A stretch of DNA of 28,907 nt from Crateriforma sp964453205 (lineage in GTDB: Bacteria; Planctomycetota; Planctomycetia; Pirellulales; Pirellulaceae): contig CAYVRC010000065.1 of the NCBI GenBank assembly GCA_964453205.1, forward strand, positions 1-28,907. The letters run 5' to 3'. The position numbers and the translations under genes were made by a program. Position 1 is the stretch's first letter. Every line of letters starts with the position of its first letter. This document shows positions 1 through 7,944 of this stretch, one piece after another. The notes beneath the pieces were generated by a model. It worked only from the letters and a program-made list of their open reading frames with translations. It was not told the DNA's origin and made no database searches.

Positions 1-118
1 TTCATTTCTGCTTACCATGCTGCATGATTTCAAAGTGCTGTCAGAACCTGGGCTCACGACAGCGTACCAGTGGCAGACCAAACCGTCTTATCGGGAGGGC
101 TGCCGATTCGATTGACGT

Positions 119-1642
119 TCAAGGATCGTTAGCTTCTGGGCCGGGCATCGCCGCGATTGGACTTCGCCGGAGTTGACTCTTCAGTGCTGCAACCACTGCG
201 GAATAAGCGGGATCGTGGGCAAGGTTGTTAAGTTCATGCGGATCGTGGTTGTGGTCGAAAAGCATCGCGCCGCCTTGGTCTTCGCCGTTCCACTGGCTGT
301 AGGCCCAACGCTCGGTGCGGATTCGGCGGCCAAGCGACCAGCCACGGGATTGCACGGTGAAAGCGGGCCTGTCCCAGACGGCTGCGGGATCGTCAAGCAG
401 CGGACGGAGGCTCACGCCTTCGAGCGCCGGCGGAAGCGGCAACCCCGCCAGATCGGCCAGCGTCGGGTAAATGTCCACAAACTGCACGATGCGACGGCAG
501 GTCCGACCCGCGGATGCGTCCCGACGCGGATCGACGATGATCAGCGGCGCGCGGATGGCGACTTCAAACAGGGTTCCCTTCGCAAAGAACCCTTTTTCGC
601 TCAGGTGCCAGCCGTGATCGCCCCACAGCACAATCAGCGTGTTGTTCATCTCGCCGGTCGCTTCGAGTGCGTCGAGCACACGGCCAAGTTGAGCGTCCAT
701 GTAGCTGACGCAGGCATAGTAGGCGTGCAGCGCCGCGCGGGCTTCGTGGGCGGTAAAACTGCGGTCGGCGTAGAGGTCCAAATTACGACGAGTATCCAGT
801 GGCGACGCTCCACTGGGCAAAGTCGGCTCGTTGGCGAAATCGGGCGGCAGCGGCAAAGTTTCTGCCGTGTAGAGTTCAAAGAACTCCTGGGGAGCTTTCA
901 GCGGAACGTGAGGCTTTTGGAAACCGACGGCTAGGAAAAACGGTTGCCCCGAAGTGTCTTGGCTCTGTAAAAATTGGATCGCGCCGTCAGCATGGGCGAT
1001 ATCCGGTGTGCCAGGTCCGGCAGGAACCGGGCCAAACACGTTCGGCCCCTTTCTTAGTCGCTGCACCTGCTCGGCCGGCGGCGGGTCGGCGCGATAGTGA
1101 TCGTAATTTTCCGCATGCGTCCAAAACTCGGGCTCCGATGCTTGCTGTTGTTTCCGCTGCACCGGCGTGTACCAACGTTTCTGCTGCGCCGGTGTGTGCC
1201 CAAGGTTGCCGGTACGTGAGTCAGGCGGATTGGTGAAATCGATCTGGCCGTTGTTCTGCGGCTCATGCCAGACCTTGCCGAACTCGCCGCGCATCCAGCC
1301 GTGGGACTCGAAATGTTGTGGCAAAGTTGGATGACCCGGTGGCGGAACCAGCCACGTCTTATTGTCAAGCACGCCGGTGGTTGTTGGAAACTGTCCACTC
1401 ATCACGGAACTGCGTGTCGGGTTGCAAAGCGGAAAGTTGCAATAGGCACGTTCGAACAAAACGCCCTTTCCCGCCAGTCGGTCCAGGTGCGGTGTTTTCG
1501 CCACCGGATCGCCATAACAACCGACTCGGCAGTTCAGGTCATCGACGATGACGAACAAGACATTCGGCTGACCACGCTCGGCACCGCCAGAGCAAGGCAT
1601 CGCGACACATATGAGTACGCATAACAGGAGCCAAAACTTCAT
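119..1642 (-). CDS. Exported type I sulfatase, iduronate-2-sulfatase-like
   Basis: 507 residues. A hydrophobic N-terminal segment (residues about 3-20) looks like a signal peptide, so the enzyme should act in the periplasm or outside. The core begins at NVLFVIVDDLN (metal-binding Asp34/Asp35). The sulfatase signature CNPTRSS places Cys73 as the residue converted to formylglycine by a maturase. Later motifs include GFQKPHVPL and WGDHGWHLSEKG, typical of the iduronate-2-sulfatase-like branch that is greatly expanded in planctomycetes. It would hydrolyse sulfate esters, probably on a polysaccharide; the substrate cannot be read from sequence. It is the last gene of a five-gene minus-strand unit, 21 bp after the dehydrogenase stop, with a weak AAAGAG upstream of ATG. 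Family call is firm, substrate unknown. Confidence 0.93.
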   Translation of the reverse strand: MKFWLLLCVLICVAMPCSGGAERGQPNVLFVIVDDLNCRVGCYGDPVAKTPHLDRLAGKGVLFERAYCNFPLCNPTRSSVMSGQFPTTTGVLDNKTWLVPPPGHPTLPQHFESHGWMRGEFGKVWHEPQNNGQIDFTNPPDSRTGNLGHTPAQQKRWYTPVQRKQQQASEPEFWTHAENYDHYRADPPPAEQVQRLRKGPNVFGPVPAGPGTPDIAHADGAIQFLQSQDTSGQPFFLAVGFQKPHVPLKAPQEFFELYTAETLPLPPDFANEPTLPSGASPLDTRRNLDLYADRSFTAHEARAALHAYYACVSYMDAQLGRVLDALEATGEMNNTLIVLWGDHGWHLSEKGFFAKGTLFEVAIRAPLIIVDPRRDASAGRTCRRIVQFVDIYPTLADLAGLPLPPALEGVSLRPLLDDPAAVWDRPAFTVQSRGWSLGRRIRTERWAYSQWNGEDQGGAMLFDHNHDPHELNNLAHDPAYSAVVAALKSQLRRSPIAAMPGPEANDP

Positions 1643-1663
1643 TGTGGGGACTCTTTGATTCGT

Positions 1664-2725
1664 CTAAGGATGAAAGACATCGGTCGCTGCGATGGAACCA
1701 ACGCGAATGATTTCGGTGCGGTCACTCCAAGAATTGACTTGATTGCGAAGCGGTTCACCGAGCAGGGCGCGGCGTGTCTCGAGCGCGCCCTTGCGACGGA
1801 ACTCGGCGCAGCCCTCGTCGCAGTAGTAAGCGGTGTGCGGGTTGAGCAATAGCCGATCGTGGGCCGGATGATCCGGATCACGCCAGGCCGCGATGACCGG
1901 ATTGTCGGGTGGTGGCGGTTCTTGTTCGAGAACGTCGATACCGGCCCCGGCCAAGTGGCCGCTGGCCAAAGCATCGACCACCGCCCGCGTGTCGACCACA
2001 CCGCCCCGCGAGGTGTTGACCAAGAATGAACCCCGCGGCATCCGTGCGATCTCCGCAACGCCGATCAGGCCCCGCGTTTCTTCGGTGAGGGGGCAATGCA
2101 GACTGACGATATGGGACGAATTCAGCAGCCCCGACAACGATTGCTCGCGGCGAATGCCGAGCGCTTTGTCGATTCCGTCAGGAATGTACGGATCGTAAAA
2201 CGCGACATCGAACCCGAAAGCTTTCGCTCGCAGCGCGGTCGCCGTGCCGATCCGTCCGCAACCGATGATCCCGAATTGGCGGCCCCGCAGGCGTGGAATC
2301 GGGACGGCCTGTTCGACGTTCCAATCCCCCACGCGGCGACGCAATCGGCTGTTGAGAAAATGCGTGCCACGCGAAAGTGACAAGGCCATCGCCATCGCCG
2401 AATCGGCCACTTCCTCGGTTCCGTAATCGGGCACGTTGCAAACCGGAATCCCCAGTTCGCCGGCTGCTTGGATATCGATGCCGTCGTAACCGACGCCGGG
2501 TCTCACAATGGCCTTACAGTTTTCAAGTCGCTCGATTGTCGATCGGGTGAAACGGAAATAGTGATAGACCATCACGGCATCGGCGTCTTCGATTTGGCCC
2601 ACCAATTCGGATTCCAACATCGCGTCCAACGCAATCACCTCGGCGATATCACCGAGCACTTCACGTTCGATATCGAGCGGTTCGACGATTAGGTCAGTGA
2701 TGACGACTCGGAAGGGTGCGGGCAT
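1664..2725 (-). CDS. D-isomer-specific 2-hydroxyacid dehydrogenase, CtBP-like
   Basis: 353 residues from the ATG at 2725; the open frame extends upstream to 2824, but that part overlaps the DUF1501 gene and has no family similarity. The NAD-binding Rossmann loop is GIIGCGRIGTATALR. The catalytic Arg lies in NTSRGGVVDTRAV, the Glu in AGIDVLEQEPP, and the His in LLLNPHTAYY. The last motif is closer to C-terminal-binding-protein (CtBP) type dehydrogenases than to SerA. There is no signal peptide, so it is cytoplasmic and interconverts a 2-keto acid and a 2-hydroxy acid; the substrate is unknown. It lies between a DUF1501 gene (61 bp upstream) and a sulfatase, under the FadR-type regulator, which fits sugar-acid or hydroxy-acid catabolism (inference). 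No clear Shine-Dalgarno precedes the start. Confidence 0.9.
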   Translation of the reverse strand: MPAPFRVVITDLIVEPLDIEREVLGDIAEVIALDAMLESELVGQIEDADAVMVYHYFRFTRSTIERLENCKAIVRPGVGYDGIDIQAAGELGIPVCNVPDYGTEEVADSAMAMALSLSRGTHFLNSRLRRRVGDWNVEQAVPIPRLRGRQFGIIGCGRIGTATALRAKAFGFDVAFYDPYIPDGIDKALGIRREQSLSGLLNSSHIVSLHCPLTEETRGLIGVAEIARMPRGSFLVNTSRGGVVDTRAVVDALASGHLAGAGIDVLEQEPPPPDNPVIAAWRDPDHPAHDRLLLNPHTAYYCDEGCAEFRRKGALETRRALLGEPLRNQVNSWSDRTEIIRVGSIAATDVFHP

Positions 2726-2786
2726 GGGACCGGATGTCAAAGAGTTGCTGACAGGAAGTTTCACTACGACGAATTTCGAGCGGCGA

Positions 2787-4241
2787 CTACGCGATGATCG
2801 GTTTGACCACTTTCCCGTACACATCGGTCAAGCGGAAATCCCGACCGGCGTGACGGAAGGTCAATCGTTCGTGGTCGAGTCCGAGTAAGTGCAAGATCGT
2901 CGCGTGCAGATCGTGCATGTGAACTTTGCCTTCGATCGCCCGATAGCCGTATTCGTCGGTCGCACCGTGCACGAAGCCACCCTTGACCCCGCCACCGGCA
3001 AGCAAGGTTGTGAAACCGTAAGGATTGTGCCCGCGACCGTAATTGTCCATCGCCGCGTTGCCGCCCGATAAGTCTTGCTCGTAAGGCGTACGCCCGAATT
3101 CACCCGTCCAGACGATGAGGGTGTCTTTGAGCAGGCCGCGTTGCTTCAAGTCTTGGATCAGACCCGCGAAGGGTTTGTCGACTTGTGAAGCGTTCTCAGG
3201 AAGCCGTTTTCGAATTTGGCCGTGATGATCCCAGCCCGGTGCGTTGACTTGGATGAACCGCACCCCCGCTTCGGCCAACCGCCGAGCGAGCAAACACTGC
3301 CTTCCGAAGAAGTCGGTCGGATTCCTGCCGATTCCATAAAGTTCGTTCGTCGCCTGACTCTCGGTCGCCAAATTGAACAATTCCGGTGCTTCACTTTGCA
3401 TCCGGAAAGCGATCTCGAACGATTCGATCATGCCTTCCATTTGGCGGTCGCGTTCAAAGGCGGCCAGGTGACGGCGGTTCAATTGACGCACGAAATCGAT
3501 TTGCCCCCGCTGCAACGATCTCGGAAAATTTCCTTGCAAGTTCCGCAACCACGGAAGCGATCCGATCGCCTTGCTCATCAGCACGTTCGTTCCGCCGGTC
3601 ACCGCGGGCAAGAACGCATTGGAGAAATGCATCGGGGAACCCCCGTCACCGGTCGTCGGATGTTCGACCGTCATGTAGCCCGGCAAGTTTTGGTTCTCGC
3701 TGCCGAGTCCGTAAAGAACCCACGAACCCATCGAGGGTCGCACCAAGTTTGTCGCGCCGGTGTGCAACTGCAACGTCGCGGGCGCATGAGCCAAGTTGTC
3801 GGTATGCATGCCGTTGAGCACACACAAATCGTCGACGTGTTCGGCCAGATGGGGGAACAGTTCCGAGACCCAGATGCCGGCCTCACCGTGCCGAGCAAAC
3901 TTCCACCCCGAGCCGAACAGCCGCATCTCGGCGACGCCGGGTTGTTCGACTCGCTCGTCGCGACCGAACGGCGACCGTTTGCCGTGATCAGCGTCGAGCT
4001 GCGGTTTGTAATCAAACGATTCGATCTGGGACGGGCCGCCCTGCATGAACATGAAGATGACCCGTTTCGCCCTCGCCGGGAAATAGCTCGCGCGAGGCAA
4101 GAGTCCTTGGTTCGTTGCCGGGTCGGCGATGGCGTCGCCTTGAGCTGGTTGCTGCATCAAAGCCGACAGCGCGGTCATGCCGAACCCGCAAGCGGATTGA
4201 CTGAGCATGGCCCGTCGTGAAAGTGTTTGCATTTGTTTCAT
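2787..4241 (-). CDS. DUF1501 family Tat-exported protein
   Basis: 484 residues from ATG 4241 (MKQMQTLSRRAML). ATG 4232 is an equally good start, with GAAGAG nine bases upstream of it. A longer frame to 4400 runs through a dispersed palindromic repeat and is not credible. SRRAMLSQSACGFG resembles a twin-arginine signal. The body carries FMQGGPSQIESFDYKP, which is diagnostic of DUF1501, a sulfatase/alkaline-phosphatase-fold family found in large numbers in planctomycetes and usually encoded next to a PSCyt1/DUF1549/DUF1553 cytochrome gene, as here. The biochemical function of the family is not established. Later conserved stretches include WTGEFGRTPY and HDLHATILHLLGLDH near the C-terminus. It lies between the cytochrome gene (101 bp upstream) and the dehydrogenase. 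Confidence 0.93.
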   Translation of the reverse strand: MKQMQTLSRRAMLSQSACGFGMTALSALMQQPAQGDAIADPATNQGLLPRASYFPARAKRVIFMFMQGGPSQIESFDYKPQLDADHGKRSPFGRDERVEQPGVAEMRLFGSGWKFARHGEAGIWVSELFPHLAEHVDDLCVLNGMHTDNLAHAPATLQLHTGATNLVRPSMGSWVLYGLGSENQNLPGYMTVEHPTTGDGGSPMHFSNAFLPAVTGGTNVLMSKAIGSLPWLRNLQGNFPRSLQRGQIDFVRQLNRRHLAAFERDRQMEGMIESFEIAFRMQSEAPELFNLATESQATNELYGIGRNPTDFFGRQCLLARRLAEAGVRFIQVNAPGWDHHGQIRKRLPENASQVDKPFAGLIQDLKQRGLLKDTLIVWTGEFGRTPYEQDLSGGNAAMDNYGRGHNPYGFTTLLAGGGVKGGFVHGATDEYGYRAIEGKVHMHDLHATILHLLGLDHERLTFRHAGRDFRLTDVYGKVVKPIIA

Positions 4242-4260
4242 CTCTTCATTTCCATCTTTT

Positions 4261-4329
4261 AGGTAACCCGAAGCGTGAGCGAGGAAAAATCGCTCTTGAC
4301 TCGTGCCTCGCTGACGCTTCGGGTTACCT
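4261..4329. repeat. Dispersed palindromic repeat (GNPKRQRG type)
   Basis: Two 24-base arms (4261-4284 and 4306-4329) are inverted copies differing at one base; the outer 16 bases are identical. A 21-base centre separates them. Read on the minus strand the element encodes GNPKRQRGTSQERFF, a string I recall from many spurious planctomycete ORF extensions, which suggests a high-copy intergenic element. It occupies most of the gap between the cytochrome gene and the DUF1501 start and would form a strong hairpin in the transcript. Copy number cannot be judged from this window. Confidence 0.8.
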
Positions 4330-4342
4330 GGGGGAAAGGCTT

Positions 4343-7069
4343 TCATGTTCGGAATAGGAATTCGTTGCTCATCAATAATGCTTGGCACAATCGCGTCCAA
4401 GCCTCCCGGTGGGGATCGGTTTCCTTGCCGGGGTCATCACCGGTGGTCGCAACTTTTTCAAGTTTGGCGAGTTCGGCCGCGATGGACTCGACCCACCGGA
4501 GCGCCGATTGAGATTCGTCTTCGGATGGCTGACGGCCATAGACGGTTTCGTAAAGCTTTCCGATTCGCCGGGCCGGGGCGTGGGCGGCCAGCCGATCGGC
4601 GAGCGCCGCCGCTTGCCGTTGCATGAAATTCGAGTTCACCAAGTTCAACGTTTGACCGGGCAAAGCCGTTGCCGTTCGCATCCCCGTTTCGCTGTTGGTG
4701 CTGGGCAAATCGAACGCGGCCGAAAAGCTGACTTCGTCGAACGGATCGGCCCGTCGTTGTGGTTGGAAGATCGCCCGGCGGCCTCGCCACGTTTCCGGGA
4801 TTCGCAAATTCTTGATCGCGGTTCCGGTCGCGTTGGGCGTCAAGTTGTCATCATGTTCTAACGGCAATGACGGGCCGCCGTGATGGCCGCGGTCGAGCTG
4901 GCCGCTGACGAGCAACAACGAGTCGTGCAAGACTTCGGCGTCCATCCGTTTGCGATGGGCACGCCACAGCAATCGGTTGTTCGGATCGATGTCATCCGCC
5001 CCGGCGGCTCGGGCGAGGGAATTGATGCTGGATTGTTGCCAAGCCTGTGACAACACGATGCGACGGATCAATTGTTTCGTCGAGCCATTTTTTTGAAACT
5101 CGCCGGCGAGATAATCGAGTAGTTCCGGATGACTGGGCCGTTCTCCGGTGGACCCAAAGTTGTCGACGGTGCGGACCAAGCCGGTGCCGAAGAGGTGGTG
5201 CCAAATGCGATTGACCCACACGCGTGTGGTCAGCGGGTTGTCGCGGTGGGCGATCCACTCGGCCAAGTCGAGTCGACCGCTGGTGCCGATTTTTAGTCGT
5301 GGCTCGTTCGTCGGCGCGACCGACCGCAGGAAACCACGCGGCACGGAGTCGCCGAGTTGGTGGGCGTTGCCGCGAATGTTGATCGCAGCGGGTTCGGGTT
5401 CCGGCCGGTCACTCATCGCGATCGCCAAACGCTCGGTGCGATGACGGCGAAGGTATTCGAGAGATTGGAAACGCTTGTTGGCTTTGGCGGACGCGGCTTT
5501 GGCGGCCGCCAGTTCTTTTTCCGCGACTTGAAGATGTCGGCTGAGTTCGTCGACTTGAACCGCTTCACTTGTGTCATCCCGCGACGCCCCCTCACCCTCG
5601 GCCCCTTTTCCCGAAGCGGGGCGAGGGGAGCCCGGCTTGTTGATTTGCTTCTTCAGCTTCTCGACCTGTGTTTGCAGTCTCATTTGTTCGCGACGCGCTT
5701 CAGCGACTTTCCGCTGCGCGTCGGCTAAGTCCGCTTCGTACTGCTTGATCCATTCGGCTCGCTCGATCAGTTCGTCCGACGTTTCGGGAAGCCGAACATG
5801 ATTGACTTGGCTGAAGACTCCGTTGAGCCGACCGTGGAGCGTCACGCTGCTTCGGAGGATTCCCGCGATCGCGAAGTAGTCTTCCTGCGAGACCGGATCG
5901 AACTTGTGAGCGTGGCAGCGGGCGCATTCGAGCGTCATGCCCAAGAACGCTTTCCCGATTCGGTTGACTTGCCGGTCGACGACGTCCATCCGCAATTGTT
6001 CTTTGTCGCCGCTGACCAATTCCCAGGGACCGATGGCCAAGAAGCCGGTCGCGATGATGTCTTCGGCGGTCGGCGGCGGGGTCGACTTTTGACCGGGCGC
6101 TCCCGGCACCTGAACATCACCGGCGATTTGTTGGCGAATAAATTCGCCCAGTGGCTTGTCGTCGTTGAAGGCACCGATCACATAGTCGCGATACCGATAG
6201 GCTTCGACGGCCGGGATCGCGCGGCCCACGCCGAGCGTATCGGCGTACGCGGTCAGGTCGAGCCAATGACGCGCCCAACGCTCACCGAATTCTGGAGAAG
6301 CCAGCAATCGCTCGACGACTTCCGCGATCGCGGCCGTACGATCCTGATCGCATCGACGATCGAACGCCTCGATCTCGTCAGGCGTCGGCGGCAACCCGAT
6401 CAAGTCCAAGTGCAGCCGTCTTAGCAGCATCCGGTTATCGGCTGGTGGCGCCGGCGGCAATCCGGCGTCGCCGAGTCGGGCGCGGACGAAGGCGTCGATC
6501 GGTTCGTCAGCCCAAGCCGGGTCGGCGACCTCGGGGACGGCAGGCTTCGTGATCGGACGGAACGACCAGAGTGCGTCGGCCGCGGTCGCAGTCGTTGATG
6601 AATCGGGTTTCGGATGGGTCAGTGGCGCGTCCGTTCGCGGATCGGGAGCCCCCATGGCGATCCATCGCTGCAAGGTCGCGATATCGGCGTCCTTCAGCTT
6701 CCCGTCCGGCGGCATCTCGTAATTTACATCTTCGTACCGGACGGCTTTCATGACTAAGCTCTTGTCAGGCTGACCGGGAACGATCGCCGCCCCCGAATCC
6801 CCGCCGCGGACCCAACCGTGTCGCGTATCGAGCGCAAGACCTCCGTTGATGTCCTCGTCCGCCGAATGGCACGCATAGCAATGCTCGATCAACAGCGGCC
6901 GCACCTTGTTTTCAAAGAATGCGATCGCTTCGGGTGGGGCAGCTTGATCGGCATCGCCGGAGGCTTCGGCAGTCACTTCGGCGGCCAAGACCGAAGCAGA
7001 CAATAGCAAAACCCAGTTCAAGCCACCCAGGCACGCGGTCACGATGAATGAAGCAATGTCGCGACTCAT
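4343..7069 (-). CDS. Planctomycete cytochrome c protein (PSCyt1 / DUF1549 / DUF1553)
   Basis: 908 residues. An N-terminal signal peptide or anchor (residues about 8-30) is followed by a heme-binding HCYACHSADEDINGG (CYACH at residues 64-68), giving a planctomycete cytochrome c domain. The DUF1549 region includes RLHLDLIGLPPTPDEIEAF, ERWARHWLDL and CARCHAHKFDPV (a second CxxCH). A coiled coil (about residues 425-545) carries an in-frame repeat insertion. The DUF1553 region follows (RVWVNRIWHHLFGTGLVRT, ALLMSNEFLFRT at the end). It is exported and probably an electron-transfer or redox protein; the substrate is unknown. Its ATG overlaps the regulator's stop (ATGA), and a GGAGGA Shine-Dalgarno lies at 7079-7084 inside the regulator gene, so the two genes are translationally coupled. 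DUF1501 follows as the usual partner. Confidence 0.95.
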   Translation of the reverse strand: MSRDIASFIVTACLGGLNWVLLLSASVLAAEVTAEASGDADQAAPPEAIAFFENKVRPLLIEHCYACHSADEDINGGLALDTRHGWVRGGDSGAAIVPGQPDKSLVMKAVRYEDVNYEMPPDGKLKDADIATLQRWIAMGAPDPRTDAPLTHPKPDSSTTATAADALWSFRPITKPAVPEVADPAWADEPIDAFVRARLGDAGLPPAPPADNRMLLRRLHLDLIGLPPTPDEIEAFDRRCDQDRTAAIAEVVERLLASPEFGERWARHWLDLTAYADTLGVGRAIPAVEAYRYRDYVIGAFNDDKPLGEFIRQQIAGDVQVPGAPGQKSTPPPTAEDIIATGFLAIGPWELVSGDKEQLRMDVVDRQVNRIGKAFLGMTLECARCHAHKFDPVSQEDYFAIAGILRSSVTLHGRLNGVFSQVNHVRLPETSDELIERAEWIKQYEADLADAQRKVAEARREQMRLQTQVEKLKKQINKPGSPRPASGKGAEGEGASRDDTSEAVQVDELSRHLQVAEKELAAAKAASAKANKRFQSLEYLRRHRTERLAIAMSDRPEPEPAAINIRGNAHQLGDSVPRGFLRSVAPTNEPRLKIGTSGRLDLAEWIAHRDNPLTTRVWVNRIWHHLFGTGLVRTVDNFGSTGERPSHPELLDYLAGEFQKNGSTKQLIRRIVLSQAWQQSSINSLARAAGADDIDPNNRLLWRAHRKRMDAEVLHDSLLLVSGQLDRGHHGGPSLPLEHDDNLTPNATGTAIKNLRIPETWRGRRAIFQPQRRADPFDEVSFSAAFDLPSTNSETGMRTATALPGQTLNLVNSNFMQRQAAALADRLAAHAPARRIGKLYETVYGRQPSEDESQSALRWVESIAAELAKLEKVATTGDDPGKETDPHREAWTRLCQALLMSNEFLFRT
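5586..5632. repeat. GC-rich dispersed repeat inserted in frame in the cytochrome gene
   Basis: The element has the form CCCCTCACCCTCGGCCCC, a short centre, then GCGGGGCGAGGGG, with imperfect inverted arms. On the minus strand it encodes GSPRPASGKGAEGEGA. This low-complexity peptide breaks an otherwise charged coiled coil between KLKKQIN and VDELSRHLQVAEKEL. The form matches CCCTCACCC/GGGGAGAGGG-type intergenic repeats known in planctomycetes and other GC-rich genomes. Here it is in coding sequence and keeps the frame. Identification as a mobile repeat rests on form alone. Confidence 0.55.
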
Positions 7070-7752
7070 AAGCCGAGATCCTCCGAGGCCATTTCGATGT
7101 GATGCCGCATCACTTTGGCTGCCGCTTGCGGTCGGCGACGTTCGAGCGCGCGGACCACTTGTTCGTGGTGTTCGATTGCCGTCTTTTTACCGACCCGACC
7201 GATGGTGCGCCGTCGGCTCTCGCGGCTGATGTCGGCCAGTGAATCGAGGAACAGCCGGAACATCAGATTGCCACTCGCTTCGGCCAGGGCGTGATGGAAT
7301 TGCAGATCGATTTCGATCGCTTCATCATTCGACTTTGCCGCGACCAAGGCGTCCTGCAACGCCCGCAAGTGACGAATACTTTCTTCGCTACCGCGTTCGG
7401 CAGCCAACCTTGCCGATTCAGGCTCGATGACGATGCGGGTTTCTTGCAACTGCCGTAAACGTTCCGTCACGTCGGGGATCAGCAATGCCAACGACGTGCT
7501 GACCGGACGATGCAATTGGTCGACCACCTTGACGCTCCTGCCATGACGCACCTCCAGCAAACCCTGCATTTCCAGCCGCTTGATCGCCTCGCGAACCACC
7601 GGCCGGCTGACCCCCATCTGCTCGGCCAACCGGCGTTCGGCGGGCAGATGTTGCGGATCGTCGCCGCTGCCCCGGCGGATGAATTCGATCAAGTGATCGG
7701 CCACCTGTGCCGCGAGCGGTTGGGACTGGACGTGAAATTCGGCAATGCTCAT
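7066..7752 (-). CDS. FadR/GntR family transcriptional regulator (FCD domain)
   Basis: 228 residues from ATG 7752 (MSIAEFHVQSQPLAAQVADH). A frame extension to 7818 would run through the operator and is rejected. The N-terminal winged helix-turn-helix has the GntR signature LPAERRLAEQMGVSRPVVRE followed by AIKRLEMQGLLEVRHG. The C-terminal all-helical FCD domain shows DLQFHHALAEASGN and MRHHIE, the Asp/His pattern that binds metal and often an organic-acid ligand in this family. Members typically repress sugar-acid or carboxylate catabolic genes and their own. It is first in the minus-strand unit and overlaps the cytochrome gene by 4 bp (ATGA). The ligand is unknown; the hydroxyacid dehydrogenase in the unit is a hint. 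Confidence 0.93.
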   Translation of the reverse strand: MSIAEFHVQSQPLAAQVADHLIEFIRRGSGDDPQHLPAERRLAEQMGVSRPVVREAIKRLEMQGLLEVRHGRSVKVVDQLHRPVSTSLALLIPDVTERLRQLQETRIVIEPESARLAAERGSEESIRHLRALQDALVAAKSNDEAIEIDLQFHHALAEASGNLMFRLFLDSLADISRESRRRTIGRVGKKTAIEHHEQVVRALERRRPQAAAKVMRHHIEMASEDLGL

Positions 7753-7772
7753 CGGGAAAAATCTCTTGATTC

Positions 7773-7797
7773 GGTAAACAGGTATGACCACTTTACC
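7773..7797. promoter_or_regulatory. Candidate FadR-family operator upstream of the regulator gene
   Basis: GGTATGACC (7781-7789) fits the GGT-N3-ACC core of FadR/PdhR-type operators. It is enclosed by a second inverted pair, GGTAAA (7773-7778) and TTTACC (7792-7797). Both dyads share the same centre (7785). The site lies about 20-45 bp upstream of the regulator's ATG, where autoregulation would be expected. No binding is proven. Confidence 0.6.
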
Positions 7798-7825
7798 CGT
7801 CTCGACATCCGATGTCAAACCGGAG

Positions 7826-7855
7826 GACGAAGCCGGCTTCGTCGGGGACGTCCCC
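7826..7855. promoter_or_regulatory. Two adjoining perfect palindromes in the divergent intergenic region
   Basis: GACGAAGCCGGCTTCGTC (7826-7843, 18 bp, perfect) is followed directly by GGGGACGTCCCC (7844-7855, 12 bp, perfect). They lie between the FadR-type operator and the start of the beta-propeller gene at 7945. They could be operators, or hairpins in a 5' leader, or a dispersed repeat. Function is not determined. Confidence 0.4.
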
Positions 7856-7944
7856 CGGGATGCGTGTGTTTCATTGAGCAGGCCGGGCTATCATGATCGC
7901 CGAGCAACGTGACTCGGTTCCTGGAAACCCCGAACCCAACTGAC

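Noticed and set aside
1..118. Possible gene end at the left edge
   Set aside because: No motif or credible frame could be recognised in this short stretch.
3216..4220. 334-codon plus-strand frame opposite DUF1501
   Set aside because: Antisense shadow of a well-conserved DUF1501 gene.
4242..4400. N-terminal extension of the DUF1501 protein to 4400
   Set aside because: It translates a dispersed palindrome and overlaps the end of the cytochrome gene; the Tat signal begins at 4241.
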